Source of the DNA: Aliiroseovarius marinus
Lineage (GTDB): Bacteria; Pseudomonadota; Alphaproteobacteria; Rhodobacterales; Rhodobacteraceae
Direction: 5' to 3'
Assembly (NCBI RefSeq): GCF_004360145.1
Contig: NZ_ML178712.1
Coordinates: forward strand, 62,001 to 126,000
Length of the DNA: 64,000 nucleotides
Shown here: one piece after another, positions 18,762 through 27,531 of the stretch
Layout of the letters: each line of letters starts with the position of its first letter
How positions within the stretch are numbered: the first letter of the stretch is position 1
Notes under the pieces: model-generated
Database searches by the model: none
Seen by the model: the letters and a program-made list of their open reading frames with translations, nothing else
Told to the model about the DNA's origin: nothing
Made by a program: the position numbers and the translations under genes

Positions 18762-20540
18762 TTACAGCGGCCAAATGAACGGGATCAGTGCCGAAGCCAG
18801 AATGCCTACCGACAGGTTCAGCGGGATCCCCACCTTCAGGAAGTCCGAGAACTTGTAGCCCCCCGGACCATAGACCAGCGTGTTGGTCTGATAGCCAATC
18901 GGCGTCGCAAAGCTGGCCGAGGCTGCGACCATCACCGCCACCACCAGCGGTCGCGGGTCCAAGCCCAACGCGGTTGCCAAGCCGATGGCGATCGGGGTCA
19001 CCACCACGGCCACAGCGTTGTTCGACACAAGCTCGGTCAAAACCGAGGTCAGCAGGTAAATCGCCCAGACGATCAGGAAAGGCGGCAGCTTGCCCAAAAG
19101 CGGCGCGATGCCTTCCGCAATCAGCGCCACCGCGCCCGAGTTTTCCAACGCAGCCCCGATGCCCAGCATCGAGAAGATCAGTACCAAAAGGCGGCCATCC
19201 ACCGCCCCGAAGGCCTCGTCCGCGTCGATGCAGCGGGTCAGAAGAACGACGGCCACCGCCAAGACGGCCAACAGGAAAATCGGCGCAACGCCGAAGCCCG
19301 CCAAAGCCACAAGCCCGATCAGCGCGGCCACGGCGACGGGCGCATGGCCCCGACGATACTCGCGATCTGACGGGGCCGAGACGTCGACAAGATCCATGTC
19401 CTGCGCCAGACGCTGGATGTCTTCGGGTGCCCCCTCCAACAGCAGCGTATCCCCCACGCGCACCACCAGATCGTCCAATTGGCGGCCAATGTTTTGGTTC
19501 TTGCGGTGCACCGCCAGCGGATAGACACCATAGCGGCGACGCAGGCGCATCTTGCCCAGCTGTTTGCCCACCATCTTACAATCCGGAGAGATCAGCACTT
19601 CAACCGTGGTCGTTTCCACCGCCGAGACCTGATCCACGCGCTTCAGACTTTTATCGCGCTGAAGGCTAAGAAGCTCGGTCATTGCAGTCCGCAGCACCAC
19701 GCGGTCACCGACCTGAAGCGTCACGCCAGACAGGTCACGACGCAACGAAGTATCGCCGCGCACAACGTCCACCAGCCGCACACCTTGGCGCTTGAACAGC
19801 TGCACCCCGTTCACCTCGCGTCCGATCAGGTTGGATTCCGGCGGGATCACGGCCTCGGAAAAGAATTTCTTGCGGGATCTGTCCGTCAACAGCGTGGCCA
19901 TGCTGTCACGATCCGGCAGGATCCTTGGTGCGATGAAGCGCAGGTAAATCATGCCCCAGGCCACAAGAACAATGCCAAGCGGGGTGACTTCGAAAATCGT
20001 AAACGGCTCTAGCCCGCCATCGCGCGCCACACCATCGACCAGCAAGTTGGTCGAGGTGCCGATCAGCGTCAGCGTGCCGCCCAGAATGGCGCCATAGCTC
20101 AGCGGGATCAGCAGTTTCGACGCCGATTGCCCAATCTTCTTTGCCAACTGGATAAAGACCGGGATCATCACGACCACCACCGGCGTGTTCGACACCACCG
20201 CGGACGAGATCACGACAAAGCCCATTAGCGCGGCCAAAGCCATCATCGGGCTGCGCTCGGCCTTCTTCTCGGCGATCTGGGTGAACCATTGCAGCGCACC
20301 GGTCCGCACCAGCGCGCCCATCACGATGAACATGGCCCCAATGGTCCATGGGGCGGGATTCGACAGCACCTCGAGCGCGCTGTTGTAATCCAGAATGCCC
20401 ATAAATAGCATGAACGAGACACCGCCGATGGCGACGACTTCAGTCGGGAAGCTTTCGCGCAGGAACAGAATGAACATTCCGCCCACTGTCATCAGGGCAA
20501 TCACCGCCTGCGTGGTGGCGCTGAACTCGAATAAACCCAT
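18762..20540 (-). CDS. SLC13-type permease with RCK_C (TrkA-C) domains
   Basis: A 592-residue transporter built like the one at 16425: membrane half, two RCK_C-like modules (SNLIGREVNGVQLFKRQGVR and CKMVGKQLGKMRLRRRYGV), membrane half. Signature segments are VVSNTPVVVVMIPV, TLIGTSTNLLVDG, LVSNNAVAVVVTP and FATPIGYQTNTLVYGPGGY. The family includes sulfate and dicarboxylate carriers. The ATG at 20540 follows GGGGACATTGC; a start at 20585 is possible but adds a poorly matching N-terminus. It converges on its paralogue with one small gene between. Confidence 0.87.
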   Translation of the reverse strand: MGLFEFSATTQAVIALMTVGGMFILFLRESFPTEVVAIGGVSFMLFMGILDYNSALEVLSNPAPWTIGAMFIVMGALVRTGALQWFTQIAEKKAERSPMMALAALMGFVVISSAVVSNTPVVVVMIPVFIQLAKKIGQSASKLLIPLSYGAILGGTLTLIGTSTNLLVDGVARDGGLEPFTIFEVTPLGIVLVAWGMIYLRFIAPRILPDRDSMATLLTDRSRKKFFSEAVIPPESNLIGREVNGVQLFKRQGVRLVDVVRGDTSLRRDLSGVTLQVGDRVVLRTAMTELLSLQRDKSLKRVDQVSAVETTTVEVLISPDCKMVGKQLGKMRLRRRYGVYPLAVHRKNQNIGRQLDDLVVRVGDTLLLEGAPEDIQRLAQDMDLVDVSAPSDREYRRGHAPVAVAALIGLVALAGFGVAPIFLLAVLAVAVVLLTRCIDADEAFGAVDGRLLVLIFSMLGIGAALENSGAVALIAEGIAPLLGKLPPFLIVWAIYLLTSVLTELVSNNAVAVVVTPIAIGLATALGLDPRPLVVAVMVAASASFATPIGYQTNTLVYGPGGYKFSDFLKVGIPLNLSVGILASALIPFIWPL

Positions 20541-20634
20541 GCAATGTCCCCGTTTAAACGCTTGGACCAGTTTTGCCCTGCACATGGGTCATGGGCAAGC
20601 ACGGTTTTGCGGTCGGGTGGAATTAGGCCGCGTG

Positions 20635-21459
20635 TCAGACCGCATCCAAGGGCGAGGATTGCGCAAGCCGCCCCCCGTTCCGTACCATCTGAACCTTCGT
20701 GGCCTTGCCGGTACGGTCATCGGTCTCGATATAAAGACCCGACAGCGTGGCTTCGCCCTCGGCCGGGGTGAAACGCCCCTTGGCCATGCCCGTCACAAAA
20801 CGGCGCATGGGCTCTTCCTTCTGCATACCGATCACGCTGTTATAGTCGCCACACATCCCGGCATCTGCCATGAACGCAGTGCCTTTGGTCAGGATTTGTG
20901 CGTCACCGGTCGGGACATGTGTATGCGTCCCCACCGCCACACTGGCGCGCCCGTCGCACCAATGGCCGATGGCCATCTTTTCGGACGTGGCTTCGCAATG
21001 GATGTCGACCAAAGACGCCTGCACAGCACCGCAAAGCGTGTGCCGCTTCAGAACCAGATCCACGGCCGAGAACGGATCATCATAGGCCCGCTTCATAAAG
21101 ACCTGACCCAGCACCTGCGTGACCAAGATCTTGCGCCCACGCGCATCCGCGAAAACCCGCGCGCCCACACCGGGGCATTCCTTGGCATAGTTCAACGGGC
21201 GGATGATGCGCTTTTCCTGTTCGCAAAAGCTCAGCATGTCGCGCTGGTCAAACGCGTGATCACCAAGAGTGATCACGTCCACGCCCGCATCCAGCAGCGT
21301 TTTCGCGTGGCCCGCATTCAGCCCATGCCCGCTGGTGGCGTTTTCGCCATTCGCCACGACGAAGTCGAGCTTCCAGTCGTTCCGCAGCGTCTTCAGCCGC
21401 TCAGTTACCGCGCGCCGTCCGGCACGCCCCATGATGTCGCCAAGAAAGAGTATTTTCAT
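20635..21459 (-). CDS. YmdB-type metallophosphoesterase
   Basis: A 274-residue calcineurin-like phosphoesterase of the YmdB/TIGR00282 family. Metal-site motifs are MKILFLGDIMGRAGR (1-15), VVANGENATSG (34-44), LGDHAFDQ (65-72) and VGTHTHVPTGD near 175. In Bacillus YmdB cleaves 2',3'-cyclic nucleotides; the role here is inferred only from family. Transcribed in the same direction as ygfA upstream, with the repeat element at 21546-21635 between them. Confidence 0.9.
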   Translation of the reverse strand: MKILFLGDIMGRAGRRAVTERLKTLRNDWKLDFVVANGENATSGHGLNAGHAKTLLDAGVDVITLGDHAFDQRDMLSFCEQEKRIIRPLNYAKECPGVGARVFADARGRKILVTQVLGQVFMKRAYDDPFSAVDLVLKRHTLCGAVQASLVDIHCEATSEKMAIGHWCDGRASVAVGTHTHVPTGDAQILTKGTAFMADAGMCGDYNSVIGMQKEEPMRRFVTGMAKGRFTPAEGEATLSGLYIETDDRTGKATKVQMVRNGGRLAQSSPLDAV

Positions 21460-21545
21460 GAGATAAGCCCTAGGCGGCTTTCATCCCAAGGGCAAGAGCA
21501 CGCATGCCAATCCACGCACTACGCCGCCCCACAACACGCCACCCT

Positions 21546-21635
21546 CTCATTTTCTTGCTGAAAATATCCTGGGGGAGTGTGAAAGCCCTGGCTTTCGCAC
21601 GGGGGCAAAGCCCCTAAAGGCTCACGAAGTGAGCC
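21546..21635 (-). repeat. Three-hairpin 3'-end element, copy A
   Basis: Read from the ygfA stop on the minus strand: GGCTCAC/GTGAGCC hairpin (21635-21619), GGGGC/GCCCC hairpin (21614-21602), GTGCGAAAGC/GCTTTCACAC hairpin (21600-21577), then the tail CCCCCAGGATATTTTCAGCA plus AGAAAATGAG. The order matches copies at 39684-39777 and 62001-62076. The first hairpin starts at the base following the stop codon. Confidence 0.75.
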
Positions 21636-22196
21636 CTAGAACCAGATGATGCCCTCCTCAGTCACAATCGCATCAAGCGGCTGATCCGTGGGTTCCAGCG
21701 GCAACCCCTCGGCCTCTTGCGCGCTATAGGCATAGCCGATGGCCAAAGTCGGGCGTTCGGCCCGCAGACCTTCCAACGTGCGGTCATAGAAGCCGCCGCC
21801 ATAGCCCAGACGTCCGCCTTTGCGGTCGAAGGCCACCAACGGGACCACAACCACCTCGGGCGTGATGAACTCAAGTTCGGCCGGGACTTGCGCCCCAAAA
21901 GGCCCGTCCACCATGTCACTGTCCGGGCGCCAGTTTGCGAACTTCAGGGGCTGACCTTCGCCGGTGATATAGGGCACGCCAATGGTCGACCATGCGGCCA
22001 TCGCCGCCATTGCGGGCAGCGGATTGATCTCGGTCCGGATCGGCATATAGCCCGCCATCGCCTTGCCCTTGTGGTCATTCAAAACCGAAATCAGATGCGC
22101 CACGCCCAGCGCCGAGCGCGCTTCGGAATGCGCGTCCTTGCGGCGGGCAAAGGCAGCTTTACGGGCAGCCGCTTTCACGGCGGTCAGGTCAGTCAT
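21636..22196 (-). CDS. ygfA: 5-formyltetrahydrofolate cyclo-ligase
   Basis: A 186-residue enzyme converting 5-formyl-THF to 5,10-methenyl-THF with ATP, restoring the one-carbon folate pool. The N-terminal basic segment (AARKAAFARRKDAH), YMPIRTEINPLP and the C-terminal VPLVAFDRKGGRLGYGGGFYDR (phosphate/ATP loop) are characteristic. Length is normal. mgtE lies 22 bp upstream in the same direction and may be co-transcribed. The repeat element follows the stop directly. Confidence 0.92.
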   Translation of the reverse strand: MTDLTAVKAAARKAAFARRKDAHSEARSALGVAHLISVLNDHKGKAMAGYMPIRTEINPLPAMAAMAAWSTIGVPYITGEGQPLKFANWRPDSDMVDGPFGAQVPAELEFITPEVVVVPLVAFDRKGGRLGYGGGFYDRTLEGLRAERPTLAIGYAYSAQEAEGLPLEPTDQPLDAIVTEEGIIWF

Positions 22197-22217
22197 GTCG
22201 AAGTCCAGTCAGGGTCG

Positions 22218-23603
22218 TCAGATCAGCATTACAGCGGCAAGGCCAAGGAAGGCGAAGAAGCCCACGACGTCCGTCACTGTGGTCACGAACGCGCCCGAGG
22301 CCAGTGCCGGGTCGATGTCCATTCGCTCCAGCACCACCGGGATGATAACGCCTGCAAGCCCTGCGATCACAAGGTTCACGACCATCGCCACACCGATCAC
22401 GACACCCAGAAGCGGTGTGCCAAACCAGATGACGCCAACGATCCCCATGACCACTGCAAAGATGACCCCGTTGACCAGCCCCACAGCCGCCTCACGCCAG
22501 ATCACGCGCCACAAGTTGGCCGAGGTGAGGTCTTTCGTGGCAATCGCACGCACGGCAACGGTCAGCGACTGCGTACCTGCGTTGCCGCCCATCGAGGCAA
22601 CGATGGGCATCAACACGGCTAGCGCCACGAACTGGGCAATCACTGCATCGAACTGCGCGATGACCAGCGACGCCAGGATCGACGTCACAAGGTTCACGGC
22701 AAGCCACGGGAAGCGGCGCTTGGTGGTTTCCACGATCTTGTCGGACAGCGAGCTTTCTTCGCCCACACCGGCCAGACGCAGGATGTCTTCTTCGTGTTCT
22801 TCATCCAGAATGACCATCGCGTCGTCGATGGTAATCACACCGACCAAACGGTCATCCGCATCCACGACAGGGGCCGAAATCAGGTGGTACTGGTTGAACG
22901 CATAGGCGACCTCGCCCTCGTCCTGCATCACTGGAATGGTGCGGAAGCTGTCTTCAGTCAGCGAGGTCATAAGCACCTCGCGCGCACTGCCCATCAGACG
23001 GCCCAAGGTGACATAGCCGGTCGGGCGCATCCGCGGATCAACCAGAATAACGTGATAGAACTGCTCGGGCAGATCATCCTGAGACCGCAGGAAATCAATC
23101 GTCTGCCCGACATTCCAGTGATCTGGTGCCACGACAAGCTCGCGCTGCATCAGACGACCGGCGGATTCCTCGGGGTAGGACAGCGACTGCTCGACCACGA
23201 CCCGGTCATCGTCGTCCAACGCGTCCAGAACGGCCTCGGTCTGCGGATCATCGAGGTCTTCGATCAGGTCGACAACGTCGTCGGTTTCCAGATCGCGCAC
23301 GGCCTCGGCCAGAACGGCGGGCTCCATCGCGCCCACCACGTCTTCGCGCAGGCCTTCGTCCAGTTCGGACAGGACCTCGCCGTCGAACTCGGTCCCGTAC
23401 AGGCGCACGAACGTGTCGCGATCATCGTCAGGTAGCTGTTCTACAAGGTCGGCGATGTCAGCGGCGTGCAGTGGTTCCAGAAGGGCCTGAAGCGCAAGCG
23501 CATCCTCGGCTTCCAGCGCATCGCGCACGGGGCCAAAGGTTTCGCGGTCTAGCTCGTAGTCACCTTCTTCGGGCGTATCGTCGATATGTTGATCATCCAG
23601 CAT
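22218..23603 (-). CDS. mgtE: MgtE family magnesium transporter
   Basis: A 461-residue magnesium channel/transporter. It has an acidic N-terminal MgtE_N domain (about 30-135, e.g. LHAADIADLVEQLPDDDR), two CBS domains (about 140-265), a plug helix and five transmembrane helices. MPIVASMGGNAGTQSLTVAV is the hallmark pore segment. The ATG at 23603 gives the family-typical length; the frame stays open upstream to 23885 but this overlaps the divergent guaD start and looks spurious. No magnesium riboswitch was recognised in the 126-bp gap upstream. Confidence 0.95.
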   Translation of the reverse strand: MLDDQHIDDTPEEGDYELDRETFGPVRDALEAEDALALQALLEPLHAADIADLVEQLPDDDRDTFVRLYGTEFDGEVLSELDEGLREDVVGAMEPAVLAEAVRDLETDDVVDLIEDLDDPQTEAVLDALDDDDRVVVEQSLSYPEESAGRLMQRELVVAPDHWNVGQTIDFLRSQDDLPEQFYHVILVDPRMRPTGYVTLGRLMGSAREVLMTSLTEDSFRTIPVMQDEGEVAYAFNQYHLISAPVVDADDRLVGVITIDDAMVILDEEHEEDILRLAGVGEESSLSDKIVETTKRRFPWLAVNLVTSILASLVIAQFDAVIAQFVALAVLMPIVASMGGNAGTQSLTVAVRAIATKDLTSANLWRVIWREAAVGLVNGVIFAVVMGIVGVIWFGTPLLGVVIGVAMVVNLVIAGLAGVIIPVVLERMDIDPALASGAFVTTVTDVVGFFAFLGLAAVMLI

Positions 23604-23729
23604 CGCGCGCCCTCCGTCCGCTGTTTGGCCCGACCATAGGGCAGACAGGCGGGCAAGTGAACCGGCAGAAAGACATTGAACAGGTGAATTTCGCAGCCTA
23701 CCGTGAACGACGGCAAAAAGGAGAGGCCA

Positions 23730-25013
23730 ATGGAACTGCTTCTGGGACAGGTTCTGCAATTCAACACCAACCCGTTCGAGGGGCGTCCCGAGGACGCGGC
23801 CACCCATATCCGGCGCGGCGCGGTTCTGGTGAAGGGTGGCGTAATTGCGGAAGTGGGCGAGGCAGATGCCCTGCGCGCCCAGCACCCCGAGGCCAACGTG
23901 ACCGACATGGGCGATGCGCTACTGTCGCCGGGCTTCGTCGACACCCATGTGCACTACCCGCAGACCGCGATCATTGCGTCGTGGGGCAAACGGCTGATCG
24001 ACTGGCTGAACAGCTATACATTCCCCGAGGAAAGCCGGTTTGGCGACGCGGGGCACGCCACCGAGATCGCCGAGACTTATTTTGACCTCGTGACGGCAGC
24101 GGGCACTACCACGACCGTCAGCTATTGCACCATTCACCCGGAAAGCGTGGACGCCTATTTCACGGCGGCGCAAACGCGTGGGCTTCGGGCGCTTGGTGGC
24201 AAGACCTGTATGGATCGCAACGCGCCCGACACTCTGCAGGACACGGCGCAATCGGCTTATGACGACAGCAAGATGTTGCTTGAACGCTGGCATGGGCAGG
24301 ACCGGCTGTCCTATGTCATCACGCCGCGCTTCGCGCCTACTTCAACCCCCGAACAGCTGGAAGCCTTGGGCTCGCTCTGGGCCGAGCACCCGGACCTGTT
24401 GATGCAAACCCACATCAGCGAACAGCACGAGGAAATCGCATGGGTCGCGGACCTCTTCCCCGACGCGCGCGACTATCTGGATGTGTACGAGCGCTTCGGG
24501 CTGGTGGGCAAAGGTGCCCTGCTGGGCCACGCGATCCACCTGACCGAACGCGAACGCGACCGGATCGCCGAGCTGGGCGCCAGCGTCATTCACTGCCCGA
24601 CGTCAAACATGTTCATCGGGTCAGGCCTGTTCGACATGAAAGGCTTGATGGAACAGGGCCACCGGATCGGGTTGGCATCCGACACGGGCGGCGGGTCCAG
24701 TTTCTCGATGCTACGGACGATGGCGGCGGCCTATGAGGTTGGGCAGCTCTCGGGCACCGCGCTGCACCCGGCGCAGCTGTGGTGGCTGGCGACCGCAGGC
24801 TCCGCTGCGTCGATCCATCTGGACGACAAAATCGGGCGTCTGGCCCCGGGGTACGAGGCCGACATCATCGCAGTTGATCTGGCATCAACCCCCGCCATCG
24901 CCCAGCGCGCCGCACGAGCCGAGAGTATTTGGGAAGCCATCTTCCCCACCATCATGATGGGGGATGATCGGGCAATTTCGGCGGTTTGGGCCGGGGGCCG
25001 GAAGATTAGGTAA
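23730..25013 (+). CDS. guaD: Guanine deaminase
   Basis: A 427-residue amidohydrolase converting guanine to xanthine in purine salvage and catabolism. Zinc ligands His73 and His75 lie in DTHVHYPQ. HISEQHEE, GHAIHLTERE, HCPTSNMFIGSGLFDM and ASDTGGGSSFSMLRTM are the remaining family motifs. The ATG at 23730 has AAGGAG 7 bp upstream; a GTG at 23703 is less likely. Its stop is 3 bp from the end of the convergent hisN-like gene. No other purine catabolic gene is adjacent. Confidence 0.95.
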   Translation: MELLLGQVLQFNTNPFEGRPEDAATHIRRGAVLVKGGVIAEVGEADALRAQHPEANVTDMGDALLSPGFVDTHVHYPQTAIIASWGKRLIDWLNSYTFPEESRFGDAGHATEIAETYFDLVTAAGTTTTVSYCTIHPESVDAYFTAAQTRGLRALGGKTCMDRNAPDTLQDTAQSAYDDSKMLLERWHGQDRLSYVITPRFAPTSTPEQLEALGSLWAEHPDLLMQTHISEQHEEIAWVADLFPDARDYLDVYERFGLVGKGALLGHAIHLTERERDRIAELGASVIHCPTSNMFIGSGLFDMKGLMEQGHRIGLASDTGGGSSFSMLRTMAAAYEVGQLSGTALHPAQLWWLATAGSAASIHLDDKIGRLAPGYEADIIAVDLASTPAIAQRAARAESIWEAIFPTIMMGDDRAISAVWAGGRKIR

Positions 25014-25016
25014 AGG

Positions 25017-25820
25017 TCAGACCTTCGACAGAATTTCCAGCGCTTGTGCGTGGAGGTCTGCGTTCGCGGCGGCCACAACACGGCCACCCTGATGGACCGG
25101 ATTGCCTTGCCAGTCCGTGACGATCCCGCCCGCCGCCTCGATCACCGCGATTGGGGCCTGAACATCGTAGGATTGCAGACCCGCTTCGATCACAAGATCG
25201 ATCTGACCAGCAGCCAGCAATCCGTAGGCGTAACAATCCGTGCCATACCGCGTCAGCTTGGCCTGACGCGCCACAGCGTGAAACGCCTCGGCTTCTTCAG
25301 TGGTGCCGACCTCGGGGAACGTGGTGAACAGGATTGCATCTGATAGGTCACGGGTCGCCCGCGTCTTCAAATCACGTCGCCCCATTGGTCCGTCGACCCA
25401 TGCTTCACCAAATCCACCCAGAAAACGTTCTTTGATATAGGGCTGGTCGATTACACCTAGAACCGGGCCAGCTTCGGGTCCAACGGCAATCAACACACCC
25501 CAAGTGGGTGTGCCAGACAGGAACCCGCGTGTCCCGTCGATGGGATCCAGCACCCATGTCAGTCCGCTGGTGCCGTCTTTCGCACCGAATTCTTCACCGA
25601 AGATCCCGTCCTCGGGGCGCAACTCCGCAAGAAGGGCACGCATGGCTTTCTCGGCCGCGCGATCTCCTTCCGTCACGGGGTCAAACCCCTCGGACAGCTT
25701 ATTGTCCGCGGTCAGGTCCGTGGATCGAAAATACGGAAGCACAGCTTCGCGCGCCGCGTCCGCCAACGCGTTCGCGACACGAATAAGGTCAGTCTGAGTG
25801 TTTGCGTCCAACGTCTGCAT
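25017..25820 (-). CDS. hisN: Inositol monophosphatase family, probable histidinol-phosphatase
   Basis: A 267-residue Mg-dependent phosphatase. FGEEFG near residue 78, WVLDPIDGTRGFLSG near 90-104 and YDVQAPIAVIEAAGG near 222-236 are the metal-site motifs. The WVLDPIDGTRGF form and overall length fit the HisN-type histidinol-phosphatase of alphaproteobacteria better than CysQ or SuhB. No other his gene is near, so the substrate remains inferred. The ATG at 25820 begins the conserved part; an upstream in-frame start at 25871 adds 17 unlikely residues. Confidence 0.82.
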   Translation of the reverse strand: MQTLDANTQTDLIRVANALADAAREAVLPYFRSTDLTADNKLSEGFDPVTEGDRAAEKAMRALLAELRPEDGIFGEEFGAKDGTSGLTWVLDPIDGTRGFLSGTPTWGVLIAVGPEAGPVLGVIDQPYIKERFLGGFGEAWVDGPMGRRDLKTRATRDLSDAILFTTFPEVGTTEEAEAFHAVARQAKLTRYGTDCYAYGLLAAGQIDLVIEAGLQSYDVQAPIAVIEAAGGIVTDWQGNPVHQGGRVVAAANADLHAQALEILSKV

Positions 25821-25879
25821 CGCCGATCCCCTTGTGCTTACCAAGCGCGGTAGCAGCGATGCCCAAGTCACGTCAAGCG

Positions 25880-26248
25880 TCAGGCGACGTCCGACAGAAC
25901 ACGCGCCAGTTCGAACAAGCGGCGGCGTTGGTTTTCCGGAATGGCGTAATAGCTGCGCACCAGCTCCAGCGCTTCCTTGTCTGCAAGGATATCACCGGGC
26001 ATCGCATTGCCATTCACGTCATCTGCGTGGTTTTCCAATCCTTCAAAGAAAAAGCTGACAGGGACGTTCAACGCTGACGCCATATCCCAAAGCCGAGACG
26101 CAGACACGCGGTTCATGCCGGTCTCGTATTTCTGAATTTGCTGGAACTTGATGCCGACTTTCTCGGCCAGTTGATGCTGGGTCATTCCCACCATCCAACG
26201 CCGATGGCGTACGCGTTTGCCTACATGGATATCCACAGGATGCTTCAT
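25880..26248 (-). CDS. XRE-family HTH regulator
   Basis: A 122-residue DNA-binding protein. The Cro/CI-type helix-turn-helix covers about residues 12-67, with GMTQHQLAEKVGIKFQQIQKY and GMNRVSASRLWDMASAL. A C-terminal helical tail (DKEALELVRSYYAI, RRRLFELARVL) probably dimerises. The type is common as a single-copy chromosomal regulator in Rhodobacterales; the regulon is not known to me. The ATG at 26248 is used (family start MKHPVDIHVGKR). A palindrome upstream may be its own operator. Confidence 0.88.
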   Translation of the reverse strand: MKHPVDIHVGKRVRHRRWMVGMTQHQLAEKVGIKFQQIQKYETGMNRVSASRLWDMASALNVPVSFFFEGLENHADDVNGNAMPGDILADKEALELVRSYYAIPENQRRRLFELARVLSDVA

Positions 26249-26545
26249 CCAATCACTCCTCGTTACCAAGCTGCTTGGCAGCCTTACCTACTTCTTACGC
26301 ATCAGACGCTGTACCAGCGCATGACATAACACAATCAAGCTCACATCGCCCGATGGACCGGCGAACGGATGATTCCCTTCACCACCATGGCGAGATAAAC
26401 CCCGCACAACCAGCACGCAATGGCTGTCTAACATATTCAAGAAAACATTGCAATTTAACCTGTTAATCAACCTGAGCCGCAGAAGGGGGCTGCGTCGCTC
26501 TCGATTTTTTCTTATCACCGCGCTACATCACCGGCAGGAGGCCCC
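26249..26545. promoter_or_regulatory. Divergent region between XRE regulator and quinone reductase
   Basis: 297 bp, A+T-richer than its surroundings and without a gene. It holds CCAAGCTGCTTGG at 26266-26278 (6-bp arms, 18 bp before the XRE start), a possible autoregulatory operator, and TTAACCTGTTAA at 26455-26466 on the side of the quinone reductase gene. No RNA gene was recognised. Confidence 0.4.
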
Positions 26546-27517
26546 ATGAAGACATTTCGCGTGACAGAACTTGGCAAACGCCCAGCATTGACCGACCAAC
26601 AGCCCTTGCCCATCGCACCGGGTCAAGCCCGCGTGGATATCCGCGCCTGTGGCTTGAATTTTGCCGATCTTCTGATGACCAAAGGTAGCTATCAGGACAC
26701 GCCAGCGGTCCCGTTTTCGCTTGGGATGGAGCCTGCGGGCATTGTGACCGAGCTTGGACCCGACACGGATGGCCCCGCCGTCGGCACGCGCGTGGTGGTG
26801 TTTTCCGGCAAGGACGGACTGGCCGATGAGGGCGTGTTTCCCGCCGATCGCTGTCTGCCCCTGCCTGACAGCATGAGCTTTGAAGACGCGGCCGCCTTCC
26901 AGATTGCCTATGGCACCAGCCATGTCGCGCTGGATTACAAGGCCCAGCTTCAACCTGGCGAGACCCTTTTGGTACTTGGCGCGGCAGGCGGCGTTGGCCT
27001 GACGGCTGTCGAAATCGGCAAGGTGATGGGCGCACGCGTCATCGCCTGTGCGCGCGGGGCAGATAAGCTCGAGATCTGCAAACGTGCGGGCGCAGACCAT
27101 GTGATCGACAGCACCTCTGAAGACATCCGCGAGGTCGTGAAAGCGCTTGGCGGGGCAGATGTGGTCTATGACGCCGTAGGTGGCGAACAGGGCGAGGCCG
27201 CCTTCCGCGCCACCAACCCGGACGGGCGGTTCCTGTATATCGGCTTTGCCTCGGGTGACATGCCGAACCTGAAGCCGAACCACATGCTGGTGAAGAACAT
27301 CACGGCCATTGGGCTCTACTGGGGTGGCTATCTGAAATTCAAACCCGAGGTTCTGACCGACAGTCTGCGCCAGCTTCTTGGCTGGTATGCGGACGGCAAG
27401 ATCCAACCGCATGTCAGCCACACCCTGCCGCTGGACCAAGCCGAGGATGCGCTGGAGCTTCTGCGCAGCCGCAAGTCCACCGGCAAGGTCGTGGTCACGA
27501 TGGGGCCGAACGGCTAG
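26546..27517 (+). CDS. Zinc-free NADPH:quinone oxidoreductase
   Basis: A 323-residue medium-chain dehydrogenase/reductase of the QOR type. ACGLNFADLLMTKGSY (near 32-47) marks the GroES-like domain without catalytic zinc cysteines. LVLGAAGGVGLTAVEIGK (near 143-160) is the NADPH-binding motif, and YDAVGGEQGEAAFRA and GLYWGGY follow. It probably reduces quinones or enone-type substrates in the cytosol. GCAGGAGG precedes the ATG. It converges on the LysR gene. Confidence 0.9.
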   Translation: MKTFRVTELGKRPALTDQQPLPIAPGQARVDIRACGLNFADLLMTKGSYQDTPAVPFSLGMEPAGIVTELGPDTDGPAVGTRVVVFSGKDGLADEGVFPADRCLPLPDSMSFEDAAAFQIAYGTSHVALDYKAQLQPGETLLVLGAAGGVGLTAVEIGKVMGARVIACARGADKLEICKRAGADHVIDSTSEDIREVVKALGGADVVYDAVGGEQGEAAFRATNPDGRFLYIGFASGDMPNLKPNHMLVKNITAIGLYWGGYLKFKPEVLTDSLRQLLGWYADGKIQPHVSHTLPLDQAEDALELLRSRKSTGKVVVTMGPNG

Positions 27518-27531
27518 ACCCCATCCCGGCC

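Noticed and set aside
23604-23729. Magnesium or purine riboswitch between mgtE and guaD
   Set aside because: No conserved riboswitch core could be found in the 126-bp gap.
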